Positions 39,706 through 48,568 of a stretch of DNA of 64,000 nt are shown here, in pieces. The translations under genes were made by a program, and so were the position numbers. Origin of the DNA: Clostridium sp. DL-VIII (lineage in GTDB: Bacteria; Bacillota; Clostridia; Clostridiales; Clostridiaceae); the NCBI RefSeq assembly GCF_000230835.1, contig NZ_CM001240.1:653001-717000 (forward strand). Reading direction: 5' to 3'. The stretch's first letter is position 1. Each line of letters opens with the position of its first letter. Under the pieces are notes generated by a model, which was not told where the DNA came from, made no database searches, and was given only the letters and a program-made list of their open reading frames with translations.

Positions 39706-39925
39706 AGTTATATTTAATAGATAAAAATTTGTATCAATGATGTATTTTGAGAGTTTTTCTAATACAAAATAAAGATTTTAGAGGTGTTACTATTATTTTT
39801 GTCTAATTGATAGCAAATATAGCAAATCGGCATAATATATTATTAGGTAATTATTAAGATTTCTAAAATAACTTTAGAAAGTATTTTTATCATTATGAAA
39901 TTAGGTTGATTATATCGTATGTGCT

Positions 39926-39955
39926 ATCACCAATAAAGGTAAGAATGTTGGTGAT
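39926..39955 (+). other. hairpin in the leader of the Cys-rich protein gene
   Basis: ATCACCAA (39926-39933) pairs with TTGGTGAT (39948-39955). It lies 50 bp before the start at 40007; the remaining 300-bp gap is featureless AT-rich sequence. Confidence 0.4.
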
Positions 39956-40006
39956 GAAAGCTAAGAATAAGTAGACTTAAGGATCAATTACAAAGGAGAG
40001 AAAAGA

Positions 40007-40345
40007 ATGGAAAACAGAGCTGATTGTAATAGAGAATGTATAAATCATGATGAAGATGAATCTGCATGTAGAAAGAAAAGGGGATGCGAACCTCCTCGTA
40101 ATAAATGTCAGCGTAAACCTGATAACAGAGGAGACCGTTTTGGTGAAGCATTAGAAGAAGCTTATAATGAAGGTTATAGAGACGGCTATTGTGATGGATT
40201 TGAAGATGGTCGTGAAAAAGGACAAGAAGAAGCCTATGACGAAGGATATAAAGATGGATATGAAAAGGCAAAACAAGAAGTTATAGATTATATAAAGAAA
40301 AATAAATCTTGTGGCCATAAATGTTGCTGTTGTAAGTGCTGCTAA
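40007..40345 (+). CDS. Cys-tailed protein with YxxGYxDG repeats
   Basis: 112 residues in three parts: a charged N-terminus with several Cys; a repeat region (about 50-85) with the unit EAYNEGYRDGYCDGFEDGR and EEAYDEGYKDGYEKAK; and a lysine-rich end closing in CGHKCCCCKCC. The repeat recalls Yae1-like or flagellar/spore GYxxG helices. Ten or more cysteines suggest metal binding or cross-linking. I do not recognise a family; spore coat or metal-storage roles are speculation. AAGGAG ribosome binding site and its own terminator. Confidence 0.7.
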   Translation: MENRADCNRECINHDEDESACRKKRGCEPPRNKCQRKPDNRGDRFGEALEEAYNEGYRDGYCDGFEDGREKGQEEAYDEGYKDGYEKAKQEVIDYIKKNKSCGHKCCCCKCC

Positions 40346-40375
40346 GTAAAAACTATATATATATAATAATATTAT

Positions 40376-40409
40376 AAAAAGAGGAGTATATTATGTATTC
40401 CTCTTTTTT
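40376..40409 (+). terminator. intrinsic terminator
   Basis: AAAAAGAGGAGTAT against GTATTCCTCTTTTT with a short loop, then TTTT. Confidence 0.85.
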
Positions 40410-40604
40410 GATGGCTTGTCTTAAAGATTCTAAATGATAAATCATAATAAGAAAATATGAAATTAAGTTATTTAGAAAAGTTTAATTAAATAAGTTTAAG
40501 TAATATAAAATATAATCAGACAAGTTATTTGTCAATGGAAAAATACAGTATTAATTGCTAAAACCATGCGCGATATAATTACATTACAGGAAGGAGGAAG
40601 ATAT

Positions 40605-40754
40605 AAATAGTAAAGAATTGGGAGTTATGGATAAGTCAAATAAGGATTGTATTAAGGAAATGTAAACGATAAAAAAGATTTTTTACAAGCTATATTCATG
40701 GTGATAATATTGCCGGTGGAAAAACAAGAGGCTAAAGTTATCTTATATAGGTAA
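40605..40754 (+). pseudogene. possible decayed small gene
   Basis: AAGGAGG (40591-40597) is followed by an ATA where a start codon would be expected, then by NSKELGVMDKSNKDCIKEM and a stop (40663-40665). An overlapping frame continues as NDKKDFLQAIFMVIILPVEKQ... to a stop at 40752-40754. One base shift near 40660 would join them into one ORF of about 50 codons. This may be chance. The rest of the gap 40410-41092 holds a hairpin (40799-40843) and the pgi promoter only. Confidence 0.25.
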
Positions 40755-40798
40755 TTTATATATATTATAAGTACAAAAAGTAATTTAAATAGACAGTA

Positions 40799-40843
40799 TT
40801 TAAGTAAGACTTAGTTAAAATTTCGACTAGGTCTTGCCTAAGT
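40799..40843 (+). other. intergenic hairpin upstream of pgi
   Basis: AAGACTTAGT (40806-40815) pairs with ACTAGGTCTT (40825-40834) with one G-U, and weaker pairing extends the stem outward. No T-run follows. Confidence 0.4.
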
Positions 40844-41044
40844 ATATGGATAAAAGTAATGATAATAAATTGGAATAAGTGCAGTAAGATAAATGTATAT
40901 TAATTATTATTAGAGTAAAAATAAAATAGAGAAAGTTAAAAGGATTTGAACAATATTAATTATTTGATATATTGTTTTTGTTTGTTAAAATGACTAAAAG
41001 TATCCGTTAAAAAGCTAAAATTAACGATTGATTTAAATTTTTTG

Positions 41045-41053
41045 TGATATAAT
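41045..41053 (+). promoter_or_regulatory. pgi extended -10 promoter
   Basis: TGA-TATAAT is an extended -10, about 40 bp before the start codon; TTGATT at 41028-41033 is too close (14 bp) to be an ideal -35. Confidence 0.5.
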
Positions 41054-41092
41054 AAGAGTGATATTTTATTAGTATGGAGGTAGGATGAAGAA

Positions 41093-42442
41093 ATGAATAA
41101 AGGTATATCATTGGATTTATCAAAATTAGCACCTTATTTAGACATGACTGAAGTTGACTATATGGAGGAAATGGTTAAAAGTGCCCATGAAAAGTTACAT
41201 AATAAGACAGGAGCAGGAAACGATTTTTTAGGTTGGGTCGATCTTCCTGTAGATTATGATAAAGATGAGTTTGCAAAAATTAAAAAAGCAGCAGAAAAAA
41301 TCAAATCTGATTCAGATGTATTAATCGTTATTGGAATAGGAGGATCATATCTTGGTGCGAGAGCAGCAATTGAAATGTTAACACATAATTTCCATAACGT
41401 ATTAGGTAAGGATAAGAGAAAAGCCCCTAAGGTTTTCTATGTTGGAAATAATATTAGTTCAACATACATGGCTGAACTTTTACAAGCAATAGAAGGTCAA
41501 GATGTAAGTGTAAATGTAATTTCAAAATCAGGTACTACTACAGAGCCAGCAATTGCATTTAGAATTTTTAGAGATTATTTAGAAAAGAAATATGGAGTTG
41601 ACGAAGCTAGAAAGAGAATATATGCTACAACAGACAAAGCTAAAGGAGCACTAAAAACATTAGCTGATGCTGAAGGATATGAAACATTTGTAGTTCCAGA
41701 TGATGTTGGAGGCAGATTCTCAGTACTAACAGCAGTTGGATTATTACCAATAGCTGCAGCTGGAATTGATATAGATGAAATGATGAAAGGTGCTGCTGAT
41801 GCAAGAGAAGCTTATTCTGATCCATCTATTAAGAATAATGATGCTTATAAATATGCAGCAGTTAGAAATGCTTTATACAACAAAGGTAAAGCAATTGAAG
41901 TATTAGTAAATTATGAACCATCACTTCACTATTTTAATGAATGGTGGAAGCAATTATATGGAGAATCAGAAGGAAAAGATAATAAAGGATTATTCCCAGC
42001 AGCTGTAGATTTTTCAACTGATCTTCATTCAATGGGACAATTTATCCAAGATGGAAAAAGAATAATGTTTGAAACAGTTATAAACATTGAAAAGGCTAAA
42101 TATGAAATCAACATAGAAAAAGCTGATAGCGATTTAGATGGTTTAAATTTCTTAGCTGGAAAAACTATGGATTTTGTTAATAAGAAAGCATTCCAAGGAA
42201 CTTTATTAGCTCATAATGATGGAGGAGTTCCTAATATGGTATTAAATGTACCAGAGTTTTCAGCATATTACTTTGGATATATGGTTTATTTCTTCGAAAA
42301 AGCTTGTGGAATCAGTGGACATTTATTAGGTATAAATCCATTTAATCAACCAGGAGTTGAGGCATATAAGAAGAACATGTTTGCTTTACTAGGAAAGCCA
42401 GGATATGAAGATATGAAGGCAGAACTAGAAAAGAGACTTTAA
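41093..42442 (+). CDS. pgi: glucose-6-phosphate isomerase
   Basis: 449 residues, the shorter Firmicute type. [16 protein letters not shown] (phosphate-binding), [30 protein letters not shown] and [23 protein letters not shown] are active-site segments. It interconverts glucose 6-phosphate and fructose 6-phosphate in glycolysis. GGAGGTAGG lies upstream of the ATG. The DUF188 gene follows 8 bp later. Confidence 0.96.
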   Translation: MNKGISLDLSKLAPYLDMTEVDYMEEMVKSAHEKLHNKTGAGNDFLGWVDLPVDYDKDEFAKIKKAAEKIKSDSDVLIVIGIGGSYLGARAAIEMLTHNFHNVLGKDKRKAPKVFYVGNNISSTYMAELLQAIEGQDVSVNVISKSGTTTEPAIAFRIFRDYLEKKYGVDEARKRIYATTDKAKGALKTLADAEGYETFVVPDDVGGRFSVLTAVGLLPIAAAGIDIDEMMKGAADAREAYSDPSIKNNDAYKYAAVRNALYNKGKAIEVLVNYEPSLHYFNEWWKQLYGESEGKDNKGLFPAAVDFSTDLHSMGQFIQDGKRIMFETVINIEKAKYEINIEKADSDLDGLNFLAGKTMDFVNKKAFQGTLLAHNDGGVPNMVLNVPEFSAYYFGYMVYFFEKACGISGHLLGINPFNQPGVEAYKKNMFALLGKPGYEDMKAELEKRL

Positions 42443-42450
42443 TTAAATAT

Positions 42451-42882
42451 ATGAAGATTATAATTGATGGAGATGCCTGTCCAGGCATCTCCATCATTGA
42501 AAAAATAGCAAAAAAGTATGAAATTCCAATTATAATTTATTGTGATATTCATCATTTCATTCAAAGTGATTATTCAGAGGTTAAGGTTGTGGACAGTGGA
42601 TTTCAAAGTGTGGATATGTATGTGGCAAATGAAACTAAACAAGGAGATATAGTTGTATCTCAAGATTATGGTGTGGCTGCCATGTGTTTATCTAAGAAAG
42701 CTAAAGTAATAAATCCAAAAGGCTTCATATATGATGAAAAAAATATCGATAGATTATTAGAGGAAAGACATATTTCGCAAAAAATAAGAAGAGGTGGAGG
42801 AAAAACCTCGAATCCTAAAAAGAGAACAGAAGAAGATGATTCAAAATTGGAAAGAAATTTAGTAAAACTAATAGAAAATTGA
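42451..42882 (+). CDS. DUF188/YaiI-YqxD family protein
   Basis: 143 residues. The hallmark DGDACP near the N-terminus, VVSQDYGVAAMCLSKKAKVINPKGFIYDEKNI and RRGGGKTSNP are diagnostic of UPF0178. The fold resembles PIN-type nucleases, with the first aspartates as candidate metal ligands, but no activity is established. The gene has no separate ribosome binding site (AATTAAATAT precedes the ATG), so it probably depends on pgi translation. A perfect palindrome covers codons 5-16. Confidence 0.9.
   Translation: MKIIIDGDACPGISIIEKIAKKYEIPIIIYCDIHHFIQSDYSEVKVVDSGFQSVDMYVANETKQGDIVVSQDYGVAAMCLSKKAKVINPKGFIYDEKNIDRLLEERHISQKIRRGGGKTSNPKKRTEEDDSKLERNLVKLIEN
42465..42496 (+). repeat. perfect 15-bp palindrome inside the 5' coding region of the DUF188 gene
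   Basis: Arms TGATGGAGATGCCTG (42465-42479) and CAGGCATCTCCATCA (42482-42496) with a 2-nt centre. In RNA it would make a very stable stem 23 nt after the pgi stop and 12 nt after the AUG. DGDACP is conserved in the family but the second arm is not dictated by it. Confidence 0.8.
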
Positions 42883-42888
42883 TATGTT

Positions 42889-42919
42889 TTAGAAGCTTAA
42901 AAATATAGGCTTCTTTTTT
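42889..42919 (+). terminator. intrinsic terminator
   Basis: AGAAGC (42891-42896) and GCTTCT (42909-42914), then TTTTT. Confidence 0.75.
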
Positions 42920-43084
42920 GTATTTATGTTTAAATTAGACCTTAATACATGAAAACACAAGATTTATGTGGTAAGGAGAATGGTGTAGTACATATATTAA
43001 GATCTCGTTTTATATGTATATGATTTCTTCTAATGAAATATGTTATAATCAAAATAAAAATTAACTGGAGTTATTTACAAATAA

Positions 43085-43093
43085 TGGTATAAT
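43085..43093 (+). promoter_or_regulatory. extended -10 promoter of the Y_Y_Y repeat gene
   Basis: TGG-TATAAT, 57 bp before the start codon; no good -35 at the usual distance. Confidence 0.45.
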
Positions 43094-43149
43094 CATATAT
43101 TATAATAATAGGGAATATTGAGAAGCATTTGTGAAAGGGGTATAGATTC

Positions 43150-45507
43150 ATGGAAGAACTTCAGTTGAAATATGTTGAGATAATTTTTGATAAACAAACA
43201 CCACAGAATATTGGAACGGAAATAAATATATCTAGTAGAATAGATGATTGTGATGGTAAATTAGAATACAAGTTTATAGTTGGTAAGGGCGGAATTTGGA
43301 ATACAATACAGGAATTTTCTGAGAAGAGTAAATGTGTATGGAAACCTAAAACAGAAGGGGAGTATATGGTTATGGTACAAGCAAGGGATAAAGATGGGAA
43401 AAAGCCTTTAGATTATTTGGCAAGAGAAGAATTTTCTATAACAAATGATGAAGCAACAGATGCTATGTTAAATGAAGAAATCTTATCTAAGGTTGCAAAC
43501 GATGAAGAAGGTGACATAAGCTTTAGAGGGATAGTAGAAGATGAAACTTCTTCTGATAATTTGGAGTTTAAAGAAGCTGTAAATAATGACCAAGAGAGTA
43601 ATGTAGTATTTCTTGAAGTAAAAGAACTTTCGAAAGAAGAAAAAGAAACGTTGATAGGTGAAAAGGATATTAATGAAGAATTACTTCTTTCAGAAGGAAC
43701 TGAAAGAAGAGAGCGTAAAAAAATAGATTTTGAAGGAAATGAAGAAAAAGAACTAGAGCTTATAAATACTATTATTACTGATAAAGAAGAATACATGGTT
43801 GGTGAAAAGTGCTCAATAGAAGTGAAAATGAATAATGAAGGTGCGTATTTATATAGATTTTATATTAAGAATAATGATGAATGGGATGTAATAAGAGATT
43901 ATGATACAAGTAATTTGTTAAAATATACAGTTAATGAAGAAGGAGAAAAAAAATTCTTGGTACAATGCAAGATGATGCAATCAACTGAGGCCTTTGAAGA
44001 CTATAAAATTGTAAGAATAGATGTTAAGAGCATTAGAAAAATAGAAATAACAGATTTTAAATGCTTGAATAAAGCTCTAATATCTGGTGAAAAACTTGGA
44101 TTTGCTGTAGAAACTAATGTTTATAAAAATGAAGCTGAAAAAGATAAAGTTGTATTGCTATATAAGTTTTATAAATTATATAAGGATGGAAAGTCTGTAT
44201 GTATACAAGATTATTCTACAAGAAATGATGTATATTACAAGGAATTAGAAGCAGGAAGTTATAGAATTTTATGCCTTGTGAAGAGTATATTTTCTAATAG
44301 AGAATATGACGATAGAGCTATTCTAGTATATGACGTTAAACCATATGAAGATATAAAAATTAATAGTTTTGTAGCTAGTTTAAATTCTCCTCAAACAACT
44401 GAAACAGATATACGATTTACATCAGAAATACAAGGCGGAAAAAATTTATTATATAAATATAAGGTTAAGGGACCAATTGAGGAAGATACAGGATTTACTG
44501 CAGAAAAGGAATTTTCATGGAAGCCTATAGAAGCAGGAGAATATGAAATAATATTATATGTTAAGGATTCAGAGCATAAAGGTGAATATGAAGCTACTAA
44601 AAAAATAGCATTTACAATTGAAGAAAAAGGTAAGAAACCAGTAAAAATTTTAGATGTAATAGTTGACAGAGAAAAGAAGGTCATAGCAGGAGAGCCAGTT
44701 AACATAATGGTTAATGGGGAAGGTGGAACTAGACTTCAATATGCATTTACAATAAGAGAAAATAAAAAGAAACTAGAAGGGGTAAGCTATAATAAATCAA
44801 ATTGGATTAATTTCATTCCAGAACATGCTGGTGAATATGAAGTGGAGATAATGGTTAAAGATCAATATTCTGATAAGCCATATGATGCGAATACATTTGT
44901 TCATTTAAAGGCTATGGAATACTTACCAGGAGAGATTGATTATATAATTTTACCATATAAAGAAACTCATCTGATTGGAGAAGCTATAGAATTTGAATGC
45001 ATTATCCAAAATACACAAGATGTCTTAGTTAAATATGAAACAAAAATTAATGGACATTCGGTTGAGGAGACAGAGTTCTCAAAAAATAAGAAACTAAGAT
45101 TTGTTCCTAAAATTGCAGGAAAATATACAATAGAAGTTTATGCTAAAAATATAAAGTGCAAAGACGAATACGATTCAAAGAAACAAATAAACTTATATGT
45201 AAGTGAGGCACCACCAGTAATAGAAACAAAAATAATAACCAATAAATTAGAATTTAACATAAATGAAGAAGTAACTTTCGAAGTTATAAGCAGAGGAGGA
45301 AAAGATGTATGTTATGAATTTTATTTAATGGGAAACAATGAATGGAAGAAAGTGCAGCCTTATAGTAAGAAACATTATTATAGCTTTATACCATTTGCTG
45401 AAGGGAAATATAAGATTTTAGCATTGGCAAAGAGTTATTATAAAAAAGTTAGTTATGAAGATTATGATCAAATAACATTTTTTGTTAATGCACAATCAAA
45501 AAAATAG
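43150..45507 (+). CDS. triple-tyrosine (Y_Y_Y) repeat protein
   Basis: 785 residues made of about seven beta-sandwich repeats of roughly 95 residues. Each has the pattern LEYKF..G...W...Q.FS....W.P...GEY.I.V.ARD, e.g. KYKVKGPIEEDTGFTAEKEFSW and YEFYLMGNNEWKKVQPYSKKHYY; this is the Y_Y_Y (triple tyrosine) domain. An acidic linker of about 100 residues separates repeat 1 from the rest. No signal peptide, no membrane segment and no catalytic domain are visible, although similar repeats usually occur in extracellular or sensor proteins. The lytic transglycosylase follows 80 bp later, so cell-wall binding is plausible. Confidence 0.8.
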   Translation: MEELQLKYVEIIFDKQTPQNIGTEINISSRIDDCDGKLEYKFIVGKGGIWNTIQEFSEKSKCVWKPKTEGEYMVMVQARDKDGKKPLDYLAREEFSITNDEATDAMLNEEILSKVANDEEGDISFRGIVEDETSSDNLEFKEAVNNDQESNVVFLEVKELSKEEKETLIGEKDINEELLLSEGTERRERKKIDFEGNEEKELELINTIITDKEEYMVGEKCSIEVKMNNEGAYLYRFYIKNNDEWDVIRDYDTSNLLKYTVNEEGEKKFLVQCKMMQSTEAFEDYKIVRIDVKSIRKIEITDFKCLNKALISGEKLGFAVETNVYKNEAEKDKVVLLYKFYKLYKDGKSVCIQDYSTRNDVYYKELEAGSYRILCLVKSIFSNREYDDRAILVYDVKPYEDIKINSFVASLNSPQTTETDIRFTSEIQGGKNLLYKYKVKGPIEEDTGFTAEKEFSWKPIEAGEYEIILYVKDSEHKGEYEATKKIAFTIEEKGKKPVKILDVIVDREKKVIAGEPVNIMVNGEGGTRLQYAFTIRENKKKLEGVSYNKSNWINFIPEHAGEYEVEIMVKDQYSDKPYDANTFVHLKAMEYLPGEIDYIILPYKETHLIGEAIEFECIIQNTQDVLVKYETKINGHSVEETEFSKNKKLRFVPKIAGKYTIEVYAKNIKCKDEYDSKKQINLYVSEAPPVIETKIITNKLEFNINEEVTFEVISRGGKDVCYEFYLMGNNEWKKVQPYSKKHYYSFIPFAEGKYKILALAKSYYKKVSYEDYDQITFFVNAQSKK

Positions 45508-45587
45508 TTAATGTTAATGTATCTAAAGGTTTAAGAAAAAGGTTCGAAAATAAACATAAGATAAATTTTGGAGGAAGGTTATTAAAA

Positions 45588-46406
45588 ATGGCGATAAATG
45601 GTGTAAATCAACTTTCAAATGAACAGCTATTAGCAATGAATATGATGGGAAACGGACAAATAACAAATGATTCTGATTCTGGTGATACTAGTAATGAGTC
45701 AAACTATGCATTTCAATTGGCTATGCAAAATTTAATGGATGAATCATCGAAAAAAACTAGTAAAAATGTTAATGGTGGACTAAATAGTACTAGTGACAAG
45801 GCTGATAAAACTGATAATAAAATAGATGTGAGTGAAAAATCAAATGATTCTAATAATGATAAGGCGAGTGCTACAGCAGCTAAAATTGGACAGACATATT
45901 TAACAGGACAAAAATTAGAAGATATACCTATGATTATGAATGGGAATTATGTGAACTTTTCAAAAAAAGCAGGGTCCATTTTAGATAATAGAAGTGATGC
46001 TGACATAGAAAAGATATATGGTGCAGTTGACTCAGCGGCTAAAAAGTATGGAGTAGATTCAAACTTGATCTTGGCTGTAATTAAACAAGAGTCTGATTTT
46101 AATCCTAATGCAACTTCAGGGGCTGGTGCTGCTGGATTAATGCAAATCATGCCTGAAAACTTTTCGAGTTTAGGAATAAAAGATCAATATGATATGGACC
46201 AAAATGTTAGTGGAGGAACTCAGCTTCTTAAAGAATATTTGGATAAATATAATGGAAATACTGAGATGGCACTTATGGCTTATAATGCGGGCCCTGGAAC
46301 GATGCAAAGAAGAGGTGTTTCATCATCAAGTGATTTATATAAAATGCCAGAAGAAACTCAAAATTATGTACCTAAAGTAATGGGGTATTATAGAAATGGA
46401 GTCTAA
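45588..46406 (+). CDS. lytic transglycosylase (SLT domain)
   Basis: 272 residues. The N-terminal 140 residues are Asn/Ser/Lys-rich and disordered. The C-terminal SLT domain (about 145-272) has the catalytic Glu in AVIKQESDFNPNATSG, then AGLMQIMPENFSSLG, NVSGGTQLLKEYLDKYNGN and LMAYNAGPG. It cleaves peptidoglycan with anhydromuramic acid formation. No signal peptide is visible, which is odd for a wall enzyme. GGAGG precedes the ATG. Pair with the Y_Y_Y protein upstream. Confidence 0.9.
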   Translation: MAINGVNQLSNEQLLAMNMMGNGQITNDSDSGDTSNESNYAFQLAMQNLMDESSKKTSKNVNGGLNSTSDKADKTDNKIDVSEKSNDSNNDKASATAAKIGQTYLTGQKLEDIPMIMNGNYVNFSKKAGSILDNRSDADIEKIYGAVDSAAKKYGVDSNLILAVIKQESDFNPNATSGAGAAGLMQIMPENFSSLGIKDQYDMDQNVSGGTQLLKEYLDKYNGNTEMALMAYNAGPGTMQRRGVSSSSDLYKMPEETQNYVPKVMGYYRNGV

Positions 46407-46431
46407 AATACTATTGTATTTTAGATTTTTT
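46402..46431 (+). terminator. intrinsic terminator of the transglycosylase gene
   Basis: TCTAAAATA (46402-46410) and TATTTTAGA (46417-46425), then TTTTTT; the stem overlaps the stop codon. Confidence 0.85.
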
Positions 46432-46464
46432 TCTATAAGTTATAGTATAAGAGTATAATTTTTA

Positions 46465-46520
46465 GAAAACTGAATTAAGTACGTCATATGAATAATAATA
46501 TGACGTTTTTTTATTCAGTT
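46465..46520 (+). terminator. second, nested terminator
   Basis: Inner ACGTCATAT/ATATGACGT (46481-46489 and 46498-46506) with TTTTTTT, inside a larger AAAACTGAAT/ATTCAGTTTT pairing. A second block to read-through toward the opposing gene. Confidence 0.7.
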
Positions 46521-46604
46521 TTATTATGATTTGATAAAATATTAATATAAGGTAAATCATTTCAAGTGTTATCGTATTCATATATTTGAAAACGTTTTAA
46601 AAGG

Positions 46605-46642
46605 ACAAAATAAAAAACGCAACCCTTGGGGCCAGGTTGCGC
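46605..46642 (-). terminator. minus-strand terminator of the pseudouridine synthase gene
   Basis: CGCAACC (46618-46624) pairs with GGTTGCG (46635-46641). Read on the minus strand the stem is followed by TTTTTTATTTT, so it ends transcription from the gene at 46813-47529. A cre-like TGAAAACGTTTTAA lies nearby at 46587-46600. Confidence 0.8.
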
Positions 46643-46646
46643 TTTA

Positions 46647-46667
46647 GCAATAAGCAATAAGCAATAA
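46647..46667. repeat. three tandem GCAATAA heptamers
   Basis: GCAATAA is repeated three times head-to-tail (46647-46653, 46654-46660, 46661-46667) directly beside the minus-strand terminator. A small slippage-prone repeat. Confidence 0.75.
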
Positions 46668-46812
46668 ATAAAAAGGGGGCTATATATTCCTTTTATTTAT
46701 CCTTGCAAGAACATTATAGAGTATTCTCGTTAATAATGCAAGTGATTTAATAAAAAATGTGATTATTTTTGTAAAAAATGAATTATTTTATTGCAAAACA
46801 AATTAACATTCG

Positions 46813-47529
46813 TTAATAGCTCTTTAAAAGGCTTAATTCTTCATCGGTTAATTCTCTATATTCGCCTTCTTCTAAATCCGGGTCTAATAAAAGTCCTCCA
46901 AATTCCTCTCTTTTTAGATATACAACTTTTTTGTCAACGGCCTCGAACATTCTCTTTACTTGATGAAATTTTCCTTCTTGTATTGTAATTCTTACTTCCG
47001 AGCCTTCGTCCGTGCTGGTCAATATTTCAAGTTTTGCTTCTAAGCACTTATATCCATCATCTAATGTAATTCCATTTTTAAAAGCAGTAATATCTTTTTC
47101 ATCGACTTTTTTATTAATTTTAGCATAATAAATCTTATCCACATGCCATTTAGGTGATATCAATCTGTGATTAAGTTCACCATCATTAGTCAAAAGTAAT
47201 AAACCAACTGTATCCTTATCTAATCTTCCAATTGGAAATGGCTCAAACACTTGATGATCTAGTGCCAATAAATCAATTACAGTTTCATCTCTATTGTCAT
47301 GAGTTGCTGATACAACTCCATCTGGCTTATTCATCATTAAATATATATATTTACGATATAACAGTTCTTCGCCGTTAATTTTTATTATTGATTTTTCAGG
47401 ATCAACGAGCATCCCATTATCTTTTACTACAATACCATCTACCTCAACAATTCCTTTTTTAACAAAGGATTTAACATCTTTTCTGCTTCCATATCCTAAA
47501 TTAGAAATCACTTTATCTAATCTTTCCAA
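46813..47529 (-). CDS. rsuA: RsuA-family 16S rRNA pseudouridine synthase
   Basis: About 238 residues. S4 domain (LDKVISNLGYGSRKDVKSFVKKG), then the catalytic motif FPIGRLDKDTVGLLLLTNDG with the Asp nucleophile, and the C-terminal EGKFHQVKRMFEAVDKKVVYLKR. RsuA members modify U516 of 16S rRNA. The TTG at 47529 is preferred because GGAG lies 8 nt upstream; a GTG at 47538 is possible but overlaps that site. The gene is convergent with the transglycosylase. Confidence 0.9.
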   Translation of the reverse strand: MERLDKVISNLGYGSRKDVKSFVKKGIVEVDGIVVKDNGMLVDPEKSIIKINGEELLYRKYIYLMMNKPDGVVSATHDNRDETVIDLLALDHQVFEPFPIGRLDKDTVGLLLLTNDGELNHRLISPKWHVDKIYYAKINKKVDEKDITAFKNGITLDDGYKCLEAKLEILTSTDEGSEVRITIQEGKFHQVKRMFEAVDKKVVYLKREEFGGLLLDPDLEEGEYRELTDEELSLLKSY

Positions 47530-47679
47530 GTTATTCACTCCAATTCTTTAAATTAGTTAAGAGTTAAATTATTCATTTATTTTATCATAATAGTAAATAG
47601 CTTAACACATAGGTATATAATTTATCAAATTTATTTTTATTATTAATTTTAAAATTTATACAAGTTATTATTTTATTAT

Positions 47680-47720
47680 AAAAAATGAGTCATACCTATA
47701 TAAGGAGATGACTCGTTTTT
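47680..47720 (-). terminator. bidirectional terminator after the nitroreductase gene
   Basis: GAGTCAT (47687-47693) pairs with ATGACTC (47708-47714), flanked by A-run and T-run on both sides, so it can stop transcription on either strand. Confidence 0.8.
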
Positions 47721-47770
47721 TACCGAATGTTTTAAATAATTAAATTTACCAAATCTGTTATTAAGCTAAT

Positions 47771-48436
47771 TTAAATCCACTGTACTACATCATCTAAAGG
47801 CTGTCTGGTCTTTTGATATGGCTCTCTTGCACGATATCCAAAGCTTGCCATAACAGAAACTCCAAAGTGTTCAGCATCTAGAATGCCTTCCTCTTTAAGA
47901 ATTTTTTCTACTTCCTTTATATTGAAACCTTCAATTGGGCAAGAATCAATACCTAAGAAAGCTGCTGCTGTTAACATATTTGCTAAGGCAATATAAGTTT
48001 GTTTACTAGCCCAATCATAAAGGAATCTATCATTTTCAAGTAAATTGAAATCATTTTTTTGGAAGCTTTCGAAAGCCTTCCTCCTACCGTCAGCCACATC
48101 TGTAGGGAGATTTTGAACTTCAGACATTATCTTAGTAATATATTCAGAGCTATAAATTGTATCGACTTTCTTACGTGCAAGAAGAATTATAAAATGGCTG
48201 GCGCCATTAAAGCTGTTTTGAGCCCCCCATGATACAGGGTATAATTTTTCTCTAAGTTTTTTATCTTGAACTACAAGGAATTTCCAAGGTTCAAAACCAA
48301 AAGAGCTTGGAGAAAGATGTCCAGCCTCTAAGATTGTATCGAAGTCTTCTTTAGGTATTATTTTTTCAGAATCAAATTTTTTACAAGCATGACGAAAATT
48401 AAATACATTTATTAATTCTTGATTTTTATTATTCAT
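47771..48436 (-). CDS. NAD(P)H-dependent nitroreductase family protein
   Basis: 221 residues from the ATG at 48436, chosen because AAGGTGG lies upstream; the longer frame to 48478 would add 14 residues with no site. FNFRHACKKFDSEKIIPKED at the start binds the FMN phosphate; SPSSFGFEPWKFLVVQD and YIALANMLTAAAFLGIDSCPIEGF, then GVSVMASFGYRA are family markers. It reduces nitro groups or quinones with FMN. Divergent to a HxlR-family regulator across a 132-bp shared promoter region. Confidence 0.9.
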   Translation of the reverse strand: MNNKNQELINVFNFRHACKKFDSEKIIPKEDFDTILEAGHLSPSSFGFEPWKFLVVQDKKLREKLYPVSWGAQNSFNGASHFIILLARKKVDTIYSSEYITKIMSEVQNLPTDVADGRRKAFESFQKNDFNLLENDRFLYDWASKQTYIALANMLTAAAFLGIDSCPIEGFNIKEVEKILKEEGILDAEHFGVSVMASFGYRAREPYQKTRQPLDDVVQWI

Positions 48437-48482
48437 TTGAAAACCACCTTTCATTTTATGAGTTAAGTTTAACATCATTAGA

Positions 48483-48552
48483 TACTATGTTGAAGTACGC
48501 ACAATTTTTATATATAATATAAATAAATTCACCTAAGTATCTTTTTTATACT
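48483..48552. promoter_or_regulatory. shared operator region of the nitroreductase/HxlR pair
   Basis: TACT-ATGTTGA-AGTA (48483-48497) differs by one base from the YodB box as I recall it (TACTWTTTTGWAGTA). A second palindrome AGTAT-CTTTTTT-ATACT (48536-48552) lies just before the HxlR ribosome binding site. One site per divergent gene fits autorepression and control of the reductase. Confidence 0.6.
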
Positions 48553-48568
48553 AAAGGAGTTGATAAAT

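Noticed and set aside
46647..46667. CRISPR-like array from GCAATAA repeats
   Set aside because: Seven-base tandem units with no spacers; no cas genes anywhere in the window.
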